DNA of 28,741 nt from Desertivirga sp966211215 (GTDB lineage: Bacteria > Bacteroidota > Bacteroidia > Sphingobacteriales > Sphingobacteriaceae), in assembly GCA_966211215.1 (NCBI GenBank), contig CBIHNR010000053.1, forward strand, positions 1 through 28,741. Direction: 5' to 3'. A program made the translations under genes and the position numbers. How positions within the stretch are numbered: position 1 is the stretch's first letter; each line of letters begins with the position of its first letter. Of the stretch, positions 1-7,394 are shown one piece after another. Below the pieces are notes generated by a model. That model was not told the DNA's origin, did no database searches, and worked only from the letters and a program-made list of their open reading frames with translations.

Positions 1-347
1 ATTCGCTGTGACTCCTTCAGTTTCCGCTTTTTACGATTCCACTTCGGATAATTCTGTTTGGTATAGATGTCCGTTAACTCAACTACCAGTTTCACAGTTT
101 TAACAGCCTCATTATGCTCCAAAATCCCAGCCAGGAAAGAAAGCATTTCCTCTTCCTTTACCGATGTATCCTCAAGTACATCGTGCAATAAAGCCGCAGC
201 TAGTATACTTACATTTTGGGTGTATGAACGGCACATTTCCATTACCCTAACGGGATGCACAATATACCTCTCGGGAGTATATTTACGCAATTGGCTGCCG
301 TGGGCTTTGTCTGCAAACTCTCTGATTTTTTCTAAAGCGTCCTCCAT
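1..347 (-). CDS. HD-domain phosphohydrolase, RelA/SpoT-hydrolase-like (3' end off window)
   Basis: The reverse strand stays open to the window edge, giving about 115 residues from an ATG at 347. The first His lies in YIVHPVRVMEMC and the HD pair in AAALLHDVLEDT. This spacing and wording is that of the metal-dependent hydrolase domain of RelA/SpoT and MESH1-like proteins, where the His and HD residues bind Mn. A following LTDIYTKQNYPKWNRKKRK stretch is basic and family-typical. A purine-rich AGGGGGG lies about 9 nt before this ATG. An in-frame ATG at 356 abuts that run and is less likely. No synthetase domain is visible and the C-terminus is missing, so a ppGpp substrate is inference only. It is divergent from the hydrolase at 457. 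The plus-strand frame across the same bases is an antisense shadow. Confidence 0.8.
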   Translation of the reverse strand, partial: MEDALEKIREFADKAHGSQLRKYTPERYIVHPVRVMEMCRSYTQNVSILAAALLHDVLEDTSVKEEEMLSFLAGILEHNEAVKTVKLVVELTDIYTKQNYPKWNRKKRKLKESQR

Positions 348-456
348 AGTTATCATCCCCCCTAATTCGAAAAATATAAAATGTAACAGATTGTTCATTT
401 TGAATGATTTATCAAACATCTTTTTACTTTTAGCAAAAAATAGAAAGATTTAAACC

Positions 457-1713
457 ATGAAATCTTCGTTATCAACCTTCATCCTCACCTTCCTTGTATT
501 CAAGGCTTTTTCACAGCATCGGCCGACTGATGCCTTAGCCGAAAAATTTGTCAGGTATTACAACAACACCCAACCAGACAGCATCTATCCGCTATTTTCC
601 GAAGAAGTAAAAAAAGCACTTCCATTAAGTAATCTAGGCGCTGTTATTCAGCAATTTAAAAGTCCCTTAGGTAACCTTCTTAAAAGCGAATTCCTGCAAG
701 AAACGGCACAGGCAAGGAGTTACGTGGCGAAATTTGATAAGTCGGATGTTGTTCTGTACCTTCACTTTAACAAGCAAAACCAGCTGACAGGATTCTTTAC
801 CGGAGCAGACAAACGCCAGCCTGAAGAGCCTGGCTCAATCACAGTAAAAACACCTGGTGCAACGATCAAAGGCACTTTATCCCTTCCTGATACCAATAAA
901 AAAATCCCGGTGGTATTGCTTATCCCCGGCTCGGGGCCTATCGACAGAAATGGAAACTCAGTAATGATTAATGGTAAACCCAATTACTTCCTTAAAATAA
1001 GCGAAGCACTGAAGTGTCAAAATGTAGCGGTACTTAGGTACGACAAACGGTTTACCGGACAAAGCAGTACATCCAAAACCGAGGCTGAGTTAAGATTTGA
1101 AGACAACGTAAATGATGCTGTCGCTCTTATAAACTTCCTAAAGAAAGATACCCGGTTTTCAAAAATTATCGTTGCAGGGCATAGCGAAGGTTCTTTAGTA
1201 GGAATGCTGGCATGCAAACAAGCAGGAGCTGATGCTTTTATTTCTATTGCCGGAGCTGGTTATTCCATAGATAAAATCCTTAAAACCCAATTCCAAACAG
1301 GCCTCCCACCTGCCGATTTTAAAACAGCAGTATCTTTAATTGACTCTGTTAAACTAGGACTTCCTGTACAATCACCACAAAATATAACCCTGGCAAATAC
1401 GTTCAGGCCATCTGTGATTCCTTACATGCATTCATGGATGCAATATCATCCTTCAGCTGAAATAGCCAAACTAAAAATGCCAATCTTAATTGTTCAGGGA
1501 AGCAATGACATTCAGGTTAGCACAGACAATGCGCTGCGTCTAAAGAAAGCCAGCCCTCTGGCTCAATTAAAAATCATTAACGGCATGAATCATATCTTAA
1601 AAGAAGCTCCTGCAGACAGGGCACAAAACTTTGCCACCTATTCGAATTCCAATCTTGAACTGCATCCCCAGTTAATTCCGGCTCTCAGCAAATTTATAAA
1701 TGGCATTAAATAA
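457..1713 (+). CDS. Secreted alpha/beta hydrolase with N-terminal DUF3887-like region
   Basis: 418 residues. Residues 1-20 form a Sec signal peptide ending in AFSQ, so the enzyme is probably periplasmic or outer-membrane facing. Residues 25-115 resemble the DUF3887 module seen in front of Bacteroidota hydrolases. The catalytic part starts around residue 128 with a beta-rich entry, followed by an oxyanion-type loop GSGPIDRNGN at 158-167. The nucleophile elbow GHSEG is at 241-245 (Ser243), with the acid in GSNDIQV (Asp351) and the His in GMNHILKE (His379). The triad is therefore complete. The substrate is unknown, probably an ester or peptide-like bond; related proteins are often labelled peptidase or dienelactone hydrolase. 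It stands alone: the HD gene is divergent and the DinB gene is convergent. Confidence 0.88.
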   Translation: MKSSLSTFILTFLVFKAFSQHRPTDALAEKFVRYYNNTQPDSIYPLFSEEVKKALPLSNLGAVIQQFKSPLGNLLKSEFLQETAQARSYVAKFDKSDVVLYLHFNKQNQLTGFFTGADKRQPEEPGSITVKTPGATIKGTLSLPDTNKKIPVVLLIPGSGPIDRNGNSVMINGKPNYFLKISEALKCQNVAVLRYDKRFTGQSSTSKTEAELRFEDNVNDAVALINFLKKDTRFSKIIVAGHSEGSLVGMLACKQAGADAFISIAGAGYSIDKILKTQFQTGLPPADFKTAVSLIDSVKLGLPVQSPQNITLANTFRPSVIPYMHSWMQYHPSAEIAKLKMPILIVQGSNDIQVSTDNALRLKKASPLAQLKIINGMNHILKEAPADRAQNFATYSNSNLELHPQLIPALSKFINGIK

Positions 1714-1778
1714 TTGTAGGCTTTGAGTATAAAACTGCTTTGCCACCAGAACTTAAGATGATTTGAGAAACCGCCCCC

Positions 1779-2252
1779 CTATTCTTCATTAGCAAAGAAC
1801 GCTTTCATTTCATCCGGCCAAGGGTAATTTTTCATCTGCCGCCTTATAAGAACGATTTCACCGAGATGAAATGAAAAATGAATAGACATCTCCTGAATCG
1901 ATTTTAATTTCCTGGCAAGGAAGGGAGTCTCAAGAGTAAGTGCATCAATCAGTTCTTGTATTTGAAGAATCTGCCGATAGAAGTATTTTACTAATTCATT
2001 TAACTGCGGCTGGCTATTTACCTCTGGCTCTACCAACCAGGATTCTCCCTCCAAAACCGCAGAATAATTATTGCTGAATAGCTGCTCGAGCTTCCTGTCC
2101 TGGAAGACAACTAAATGATTTAGAATTTGCCAAATACTTTTAGGAGTGTTCTCAGGCGTCAAACTGGCTTGCTCAATGGTTAAATTACTGAAAATCCTAA
2201 ATGTGTCAAACGAACTGGAAAATATGCTATGAAAATCAATGGAATATATCAC
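1779..2252 (-). CDS. DinB-like / DfsB superfamily protein
   Basis: 157 residues with the four-helix DinB/YfiT layout. An N-terminal helix is followed by SIWQILNHLVVFQDRKLEQL, where the His of the NHL is the first metal ligand. Near the C-terminus comes IHFSFHLGEIVLIRRQ, supplying the usual His pair before GEIVLIRR. Such proteins bind a divalent metal. Some act as bacillithiol or mycothiol transferases, but for most the reaction is unknown. It is a single gene on the minus strand, convergent with the secreted hydrolase and divergent from iscS. No signal peptide or membrane segment is present. The family call is good; the specific substrate is not known. Confidence 0.78.
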   Translation of the reverse strand: MIYSIDFHSIFSSSFDTFRIFSNLTIEQASLTPENTPKSIWQILNHLVVFQDRKLEQLFSNNYSAVLEGESWLVEPEVNSQPQLNELVKYFYRQILQIQELIDALTLETPFLARKLKSIQEMSIHFSFHLGEIVLIRRQMKNYPWPDEMKAFFANEE

Positions 2253-2449
2253 TGTGCTGGTTTAAACCACATAAATAACAAATAAATAGTACAGTTCGAT
2301 ATCGTTACTTCATTCGATAAGAATTCTCCTCCCATTTTTGCATTTCCACAAAATGACTTTCGTCATACATTGCCCCATTATGGCAAAAAAATGACCGTTA
2401 AATCTATGGCACATAGATAATCTTGATACCTATCCGCTAAAAGTTTTAT

Positions 2450-2457
2450 TATCTTTG
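2450..2457 (+). promoter_or_regulatory. -7 box of the isc operon promoter
   Basis: TATCTTTG matches the Bacteroidota -7 consensus TAnnTTTG and lies 31 nt before the iscS ATG. The nearest TTG upstream (2423-2425) is 24 nt away, slightly long for the usual -33 spacing, so the -33 element is uncertain. No iscR gene precedes it. Confidence 0.6.
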
Positions 2458-2488
2458 TAATAGAATTACAAAAACAATATCTCTTGAT

Positions 2489-3700
2489 ATGAATCTCCCA
2501 ATATATTTAGACAATAACGCTACCACTCCGATGGACCCACGTGTTCTGGATGCGATGATTCCTTATTTCACTCAGAAATTTGGTAACGCAGCAAGCAGAA
2601 ACCACGCTTTTGGATGGGCAGCAGAAGAAGCAATTGATTATGCCCGCGGACAAGTGGCTCAGCTGATTGGCGCAAACGAAAAAGAAATCATTTTCACATC
2701 CGGCGCTACTGAAGCAGACAACCTTGCTATCAAAGGTGTGTTCGAGATGTATAAAGATAAAGGTAATCATATCATTACTGTTGTAACAGAACACAAAGCA
2801 GTTCTGGATACTTGTAAACACCTCGAAAAACTAGGAGCTTCTGTTACTTATCTTCCCGTTAAAGAAGATGGTTTAATTGACCTTCAAGAGTTAGAAAACG
2901 CAATCACAGATAAAACGATTCTTGTTTCTGTAATGTATGGAAATAACGAGATTGGGGTTATCCAGCCTATTAAAGAAATCTCTGCTATCGCACACAAACA
3001 CGGTGCCCTATTCTTTACCGACGCAACTCAGGCTGTTGGTAAAATTCCGGTTGATGTAAATGCAGACGGAATTGACCTTTTAGCATTTTCCGCTCATAAA
3101 ATGTACGGGCCAAAAGGTATTGGTGCATTATACGTACGCCGTAAAAACCCAAGAGTTAAAGTAACTGCACAAATGGACGGCGGTGGCCACGAGCGTGGAA
3201 TGCGTTCTGGAACCCTTAACGTACCTGGTATTGTTGGCTTTGGTAAAGCTTGCGAACTTTGCCGCCTTGAAATGGCTGATGAAGCAAAACGCCTTTCTGC
3301 ACTACGCGACAAATTAGAAAAAGCCCTTACTGTATTAGAAGAGAGCTATGTTAACGGAAACGTTGAACACAGATTGCCACACGTGGCTAACATTTCTTTC
3401 AAATATGTTGAAGGAGAAGGTTTAATGATGGCGATGAAAGATATGGCAGTATCATCTGGTTCTGCTTGTACCTCAGCTTCCTTAGAGCCTTCTTATGTAT
3501 TAAAAAGCTTGGGCTTATCAGATGATTTGGCACACTCTTCGATACGCTATGGTTTAGGTCGGTTTACTACCGAGGAAGAAATTGACTTTGCTATCGAACA
3601 AACCAAGAAAGCAGTTAATCACCTTCGGGACCTTTCTCCACTTTGGGAAATGTTCAAGGATGGTATTGACTTAGACAAAGTTGAGTGGGTTGAACATTAA
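2489..3700 (+). CDS. iscS: Cysteine desulfurase IscS
   Basis: 403 residues, the usual IscS length (about 404). This PLP enzyme takes sulfur from L-cysteine, holds it as a persulfide and passes it to IscU and to tRNA thiolation. The start YLDNNATTP is family-typical. EHKAVLD places the PLP-stacking His at 102. SAHKMYGPKGIGALY gives the Schiff-base Lys204, and SSGSACTSAS gives the persulfide Cys327 within the longer flexible loop of group I (IscS/NifS) enzymes rather than the short SufS loop. The scaffold gene iscU follows after 58 bp and an A-type carrier after that, so this is a reduced isc operon. HscA, HscB, ferredoxin and IscR are not encoded here. Confidence 0.97.
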   Translation: MNLPIYLDNNATTPMDPRVLDAMIPYFTQKFGNAASRNHAFGWAAEEAIDYARGQVAQLIGANEKEIIFTSGATEADNLAIKGVFEMYKDKGNHIITVVTEHKAVLDTCKHLEKLGASVTYLPVKEDGLIDLQELENAITDKTILVSVMYGNNEIGVIQPIKEISAIAHKHGALFFTDATQAVGKIPVDVNADGIDLLAFSAHKMYGPKGIGALYVRRKNPRVKVTAQMDGGGHERGMRSGTLNVPGIVGFGKACELCRLEMADEAKRLSALRDKLEKALTVLEESYVNGNVEHRLPHVANISFKYVEGEGLMMAMKDMAVSSGSACTSASLEPSYVLKSLGLSDDLAHSSIRYGLGRFTTEEEIDFAIEQTKKAVNHLRDLSPLWEMFKDGIDLDKVEWVEH

Positions 3701-3718
3701 GCTCCCCGGCGTTAAAAA

Positions 3719-3747
3719 ATCGTAATTCGTAAATAAATAAATCGTAA
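3719..3747. repeat. Weak heptad microrepeat before iscU
   Basis: ATCGTAA (3719-3725), TTCGTAA (3726-3732) and ATCGTAA (3741-3747) stand in near 7-nt phase in the iscS-iscU spacer. No opposing arm is seen. The AATCGTAA word recurs in the 15301-15475 element, which suggests the same class of spacer repeat, but at this length chance is possible. Confidence 0.4.
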
Positions 3748-3758
3748 ATAAAAAAGCT

Positions 3759-4172
3759 ATGGCTTACTCAGATAAAGTTATTGACCACTACACCAACCCG
3801 CGTAACGTTGGTACTCTAGATAAAAGCAGCGCTAAAGTTGGTACCGGCTTAGTTGGAGCTCCTGAATGCGGCGACGTAATGCGTCTACAAATTGAAGTAA
3901 ACGAAGAAAATGTAATTACTGATGCAAAATTCAAAACCTTTGGTTGTGGATCTGCTATCGCTTCTTCTTCTTTAGCTACAGAATGGTTAAAAGGAAAAAG
4001 CATCGATGAAGCAATGAGCATCGATAACATGGACATTGTTGAAGAATTAGCTTTGCCACCGGTAAAAATTCACTGCTCTGTATTAGCAGAAGATGCTATT
4101 AAAGCTGCAATTAACGATTACCGCGTTAAAAATGGCTTAGAGCCAATTGTAAGCGAGAAAGCACATCATTAA
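3759..4172 (+). CDS. iscU: Fe-S cluster assembly scaffold IscU
   Basis: 137 residues. IscU receives sulfur from IscS and assembles [2Fe-2S] clusters for transfer. All three cluster cysteines are present: Cys37 in GAPECGDVM with the labile-cluster Asp39, Cys63 in FGCGSAIA, and Cys106 in KIHCSVLAEDA preceded by His105. The LPPVK motif (99-103), the HscA chaperone recognition site, is intact although no hscA is seen in this window. The protein starts MAYSDKVIDHYTNPRNVG, the canonical IscU N-terminus, so the start is secure. It is the second gene of the isc operon. Confidence 0.97.
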   Translation: MAYSDKVIDHYTNPRNVGTLDKSSAKVGTGLVGAPECGDVMRLQIEVNEENVITDAKFKTFGCGSAIASSSLATEWLKGKSIDEAMSIDNMDIVEELALPPVKIHCSVLAEDAIKAAINDYRVKNGLEPIVSEKAHH

Positions 4173-4186
4173 TAAAAAGGAAAAAA

Positions 4187-4288
4187 GAGACAAGAGGCAA
4201 GAGACAAGAGGCAAGAGACAGGCTAATTAAGCGTTATGTCTTGGTTCTTTTTCTCTTGATTCTCGATTCTTTTCTCCTGATTCTAAAT
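4187..4288. repeat. Two-armed heptad repeat element in the iscU-iscA spacer
   Basis: Five contiguous 7-nt units of consensus GAGRCAA run from 4187 to 4221. After a 17-nt spacer, an opposed arm (4239-4288) carries units such as TCTTGAT, TCTCGAT and TCCTGAT, mostly in 7-nt phase with one extra base. Read on the other strand these are GAATCAA-like, so the arms can pair imperfectly. The right arm ends about 10 nt before the iscA ATG, and an isc transcript would carry it as a leader hairpin. It resembles the elements at 9213-9310 and 15301-15475. Confidence 0.7.
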
Positions 4289-4298
4289 AAAAAATATA

Positions 4299-4625
4299 AT
4301 GGTAACAGTAACAGATAAAGCAAAAGAAAAGGTTGACAGCCTGATGCAGGATGCCGGGCTGGATTCCTCTTATTTTTTACGGGTTTCTGTGCAAGGAGGC
4401 GGCTGTTCTGGTTTATCTTACAATCTTGATTTTGATAACGAAGAGAAACCGGGCGACCAGTTCTTTGAAGACAAGGGAGTTAGAATGGCTCTAGATATGA
4501 AATCCTTTTTATATTTAGCCGGTACAGAACTTGATTTCACAGACGGATTGAATGGTAAGGGTTTCAATTTCCATAATCCAAACGCTACACGCACCTGTGG
4601 ATGCGGCGAGAGTTTCTCAGTTTAA
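4299..4625 (+). CDS. A-type iron-sulfur carrier (IscA/ErpA/HesB family)
   Basis: 108 residues, typical for the family. The three cluster-binding cysteines are in place: Cys36 in GGGCSGLSY, and Cys100 and Cys102 in the C-terminal RTCGCGESF. A-type carriers bind Fe or a [2Fe-2S]/[4Fe-4S] cluster between monomers and hand it to apo-targets after assembly on IscU. It is the last gene of the iscS-iscU-A-type unit, with a terminator 32 bp downstream. IscA and ErpA cannot be separated from sequence alone; position in the operon favours IscA. The leader before the ATG is AT-rich and contains the right arm of a heptad repeat. Confidence 0.92.
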   Translation: MVTVTDKAKEKVDSLMQDAGLDSSYFLRVSVQGGGCSGLSYNLDFDNEEKPGDQFFEDKGVRMALDMKSFLYLAGTELDFTDGLNGKGFNFHNPNATRTCGCGESFSV

Positions 4626-4656
4626 TATTGAAAAAAACTTTTAAGTTTGTAACAAG

Positions 4657-4678
4657 AAAGGGGCTTTATGCCCCTTTT
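4657..4678 (+). terminator. Rho-independent terminator after the isc operon
   Basis: AAAGGGGC, loop TTTAT, then GCCCCTTTT: an 8-bp GC-rich stem followed by T residues, 32 bp after the iscA-like stop. Confidence 0.85.
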
Positions 4679-4714
4679 GTTGTATAATAGCATTTACATT
4701 TATACCCTTGCCCA

Positions 4715-6628
4715 ATGAGCCATAAAAGCGAACTTAATACCGTTCCAAAACTTTTAAGGAATGTTATAACTAACATACATTCGCCAGAGGACACATTTCT
4801 AATACATAAACCGAAAAACGCCTGGGAAAAAATAAGCTACCAGGAGACTTTAGATACCGCCGACGCAATTTCAGCTTACCTGCTTTCCATTGGCATCAGA
4901 AAAGGTGATAGGCTGGGTTTCGTTATAGAAAACTGCCCCAACTATATATTTTACGACCAGGGGCTACAGCAAATTGGAGCTGTAAATGTTTCCATCTACC
5001 CTACCCTCTCTGAGCTGGAAATGGAATATATTTTAAATGATGCCGGCGTAAGAACCATTCTTATCGGCAATCCATTTCTTTTACGGAAAGTCGTAAAAAT
5101 TGCCAATAACTGCCCCAGCCTACAACGAATTATTCCGGTCTTCGACGGTTTTGAGAGATACACAGAGAACGTCACACTTAATGCCGGCGTAATTGCTTTT
5201 AGCAGACTCATAGAAGAGGGTAAAAAGTGCCTGCAAGATTACCGACACAGTATCGATAGCTGTCGCGAAGCCATACTTCCCTCAGACCTGTCATCGCTGA
5301 TTTATACTTCAGGCACTACCGGTATTCCCAAAGGTGTAATGCTTACGCACGATAACTTCGTTAAGAACGTTCAGTGCTCTTTAGATCAGATTCCGGTGAT
5401 CACCAAGGATGACGTATTTCTATCCTTTCTACCACTATCACACGTTTTCGAACGTACTGCAACCTACTATGTTTGCTGCACCGCTGGATGTACTATCGCG
5501 TTTTCCCAAAGCCTCGAGCTTCTTGCCCGTAATATGGAGGAGGTAAAGCCAAGCGTAATGAGCTGTGTCCCTCGTTTATTAGAACGGATCCATGACAAAG
5601 CCATGAAAAGCGGAACCAATGCGGGCGGCACAAAAACGAAGATATTCCTGTGGGCTTTAGAAACCGGTAAAAAATATAGGGAAGTTATCGAGGCTGGAAA
5701 GAAGCCTAATCTCATCCTTTCAGGAAAACAAAAGCTTGCCGACAAACTCGTGTTCTCGAAAATCAAGCAGAAAACAGGTGGAAGGCTTAAATTCATGCTT
5801 TCTGGCGGAGCTGCATTGCCCCAAAATGTGGGTGAGTTTTTTGGTAACCTCGGAATAAAAATACTGGAAGGCTTCGGCTTAACTGAAACTTCACCGGTTA
5901 TGGCTGTGACGGAATATCACCGCCAGATTTATGGCACTGTTGGAAGAATAATTCCGGGCATTGAAGTTGGTATTCAGGATGTAGAATCCAAGAAGATTCT
6001 TAGTGTGCAAACCCACGACACCTTCAAGGAAGATTACGAATGCGAAGAAGGAGAAATTATTGTTCGGGGGCATTGTGTGATGAAAGGTTACTGGAATAAG
6101 CCAGAAGACACAGCACAAGTAATTGACTCTAAGGGATGGTTTCATACAGGCGATATTGGGCGCTTTTATAAAGGAAACCTAAAGATTACCGACCGCCTTA
6201 AGAATATGCTTGTCAACTCCTTCGGGAAAAACATCTATCCAACCCCAGTCGAGAACACCTACCTGAAGAGCCCTAAAATTGAACAAATATTTTTAATTGG
6301 AGACAAACGGGAATATATCACCGCAATCATAGTCCCTCCAAAAGATACCCTTATTGAAACCTTCAATTTAAGAGAGGAATTCTTCCAGCGCGAAGATCCT
6401 TTTGTGGACGATAAAGACATTATATCCTGGATGTCATCAGATATAAAAAAGCTGTCTAATGAACTTGCCAAATTTGAGCGCATTAAAAATTTCAGGATAA
6501 AACGTAATCCATTTACGATAGAAGACGGCGAATTAACCCCCTCTATGAAAGCAAAGCGTAAGGTTATAGAGAAGAAATATGCAGATGTAATTAATAAGAT
6601 GTACCTCGATCAGGTAGAAATAGACTAA
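4715..6628 (+). CDS. Long-chain fatty acid--CoA ligase (AMP-binding)
   Basis: 637 residues, the length of long-chain acyl-CoA synthetases of the FAA1/COG1022 type. It activates fatty acids with ATP to an acyl-AMP and then to acyl-CoA. The phosphate loop LIYTSGTTGIPKG is at 195-207, the A5-like GFGLTETSP near 386-394, and the adenylate motif WFHTGDIGRF near 473-482. DRLKNMLVNSFGKNIYP near 492 supplies the hinge region and the C-terminal subdomain with the usual P-x-P-x-E sequence (PTPVEN). There is no signal peptide; it is presumably cytosolic or membrane-peripheral. It starts a two-gene unit with the TMEM175-like gene, which begins 16 bp after the stop. Chain-length preference cannot be read from sequence. 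Confidence 0.93.
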   Translation: MSHKSELNTVPKLLRNVITNIHSPEDTFLIHKPKNAWEKISYQETLDTADAISAYLLSIGIRKGDRLGFVIENCPNYIFYDQGLQQIGAVNVSIYPTLSELEMEYILNDAGVRTILIGNPFLLRKVVKIANNCPSLQRIIPVFDGFERYTENVTLNAGVIAFSRLIEEGKKCLQDYRHSIDSCREAILPSDLSSLIYTSGTTGIPKGVMLTHDNFVKNVQCSLDQIPVITKDDVFLSFLPLSHVFERTATYYVCCTAGCTIAFSQSLELLARNMEEVKPSVMSCVPRLLERIHDKAMKSGTNAGGTKTKIFLWALETGKKYREVIEAGKKPNLILSGKQKLADKLVFSKIKQKTGGRLKFMLSGGAALPQNVGEFFGNLGIKILEGFGLTETSPVMAVTEYHRQIYGTVGRIIPGIEVGIQDVESKKILSVQTHDTFKEDYECEEGEIIVRGHCVMKGYWNKPEDTAQVIDSKGWFHTGDIGRFYKGNLKITDRLKNMLVNSFGKNIYPTPVENTYLKSPKIEQIFLIGDKREYITAIIVPPKDTLIETFNLREEFFQREDPFVDDKDIISWMSSDIKKLSNELAKFERIKNFRIKRNPFTIEDGELTPSMKAKRKVIEKKYADVINKMYLDQVEID

Positions 6629-6644
6629 TTATTCATCATTTATC

Positions 6645-7238
6645 ATGAAAAAAAGCAGGCTCGAAGCTTTTAGTGATGGCGTAATTGCCATCATTATTAC
6701 TATCATGGTGCTGGAATTAAAAGTTCCACATGGCGACAGTATTGAATCGTTAAAACCCATGTTCCCCGTTTTTATCAGTTACATACTGAGTTTTATTTAT
6801 GTGGCTATCTATTGGAGTAACCATCATCACATGATGCAGGCTGTACACTCGGTAAATGGTAAAATATTATGGGCCAATACCCATCTGCTCTTTTGGCTCT
6901 CCCTGGTGCCCTTTGCAACAAACTGGATGGGTGAGAACCATTTTAGTAAATGGCCAGCCATTATCTATGGGATAGTTTTGTTTATGAATGCGGTGGCATA
7001 CTCCATTCTGGCAAAATCTTTGGTACATCATCACGGCAAAGAATCCACCTTTGCTCAGGCCTTGGGAAAGGATAGCAAAGGCAAAATTTCACTTGCTATA
7101 TATGCCACGGCAATTTTTGCCGCTTTTTTAAACTCGTGGATAAGCCTTGGTTTGTATACACTGGTTGCCATTATATGGCTGGTTCCCGACAAACGCTTCG
7201 AAGACCGAATCCTAGCTCATCCTGAGCATGCTGAATGA
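6645..7238 (+). CDS. TMEM175 (DUF1211) family membrane protein
   Basis: 197 residues. The N-terminal KSRLEAFSDGVIAIIITIMVLEL is the signature first helix of bacterial TMEM175 proteins, which form K+-permeable channels without the classical selectivity filter. Later hydrophobic stretches (about 42-60, 78-95, 105-122, 147-180) give the expected transmembrane bundle, and NHHHMM follows helix 2. Bacterial members have about six helices in one unit and assemble as tetramers. It follows the acyl-CoA ligase by 16 bp and may be co-transcribed. Channel activity is inferred from family membership. Confidence 0.85.
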   Translation: MKKSRLEAFSDGVIAIIITIMVLELKVPHGDSIESLKPMFPVFISYILSFIYVAIYWSNHHHMMQAVHSVNGKILWANTHLLFWLSLVPFATNWMGENHFSKWPAIIYGIVLFMNAVAYSILAKSLVHHHGKESTFAQALGKDSKGKISLAIYATAIFAAFLNSWISLGLYTLVAIIWLVPDKRFEDRILAHPEHAE

Positions 7239-7252
7239 TTCTGCATTACTTC

Positions 7253-7286
7253 TTTTGCCATGGTTGGTGTCCCCACCAACCACTTA
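7253..7286. repeat. Palindromic repeat, copy 1
   Basis: TGGTTGGTG (7261-7269), loop TCCC, CACCAACCA (7274-7282): a perfect 9-bp stem inside a unit beginning TTTTGCC and ending CTTA. A diverged direct copy lies at 7360-7394. It resembles the REP-like intergenic palindromes of other bacteria. Confidence 0.75.
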
Positions 7287-7300
7287 ACTAACACGGAGCT

Positions 7301-7353
7301 ATTACAAAAACAAAAAAGGCGGATAAGAAAACCCTCACTCGCCTTTTTGTAAT
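7301..7353. terminator. Bidirectional terminator between TMEM175-like gene and argS
   Basis: AAAAAGGCG (7313-7321) pairs with CGCCTTTTT (7340-7348). ATTAC (7301-7305) and GTAAT (7349-7353) extend the helix across a bulge. The T-run follows the stem on both strands, which fits two converging genes. Confidence 0.7.
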
Positions 7354-7359
7354 AACTTT

Positions 7360-7394
7360 TTTTGCCGTGGTCGGTGTCTCCACCAACCTACTTA
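7360..7394. repeat. Palindromic repeat, copy 2 (overlaps argS stop codon)
   Basis: GGTCGGTG (7369-7376), loop TCTC, CACCAACC (7381-7388): the same unit as 7253-7286 with a few substitutions and one inserted base. Its final TTA is the argS stop codon read on the minus strand. Confidence 0.75.

Noticed and set aside
67..453. 128-residue plus-strand open frame
   Set aside because: It is antisense to the HD-domain gene, whose minus-strand reading has clear HD motifs. The plus reading has no family resemblance.
4642..4649. TAAGTTTG box as a promoter for the acyl-CoA ligase
   Set aside because: It matches the -7 consensus, but it lies before the isc terminator, and the nearest TTG is only 11 nt upstream, too close for a -33 element.
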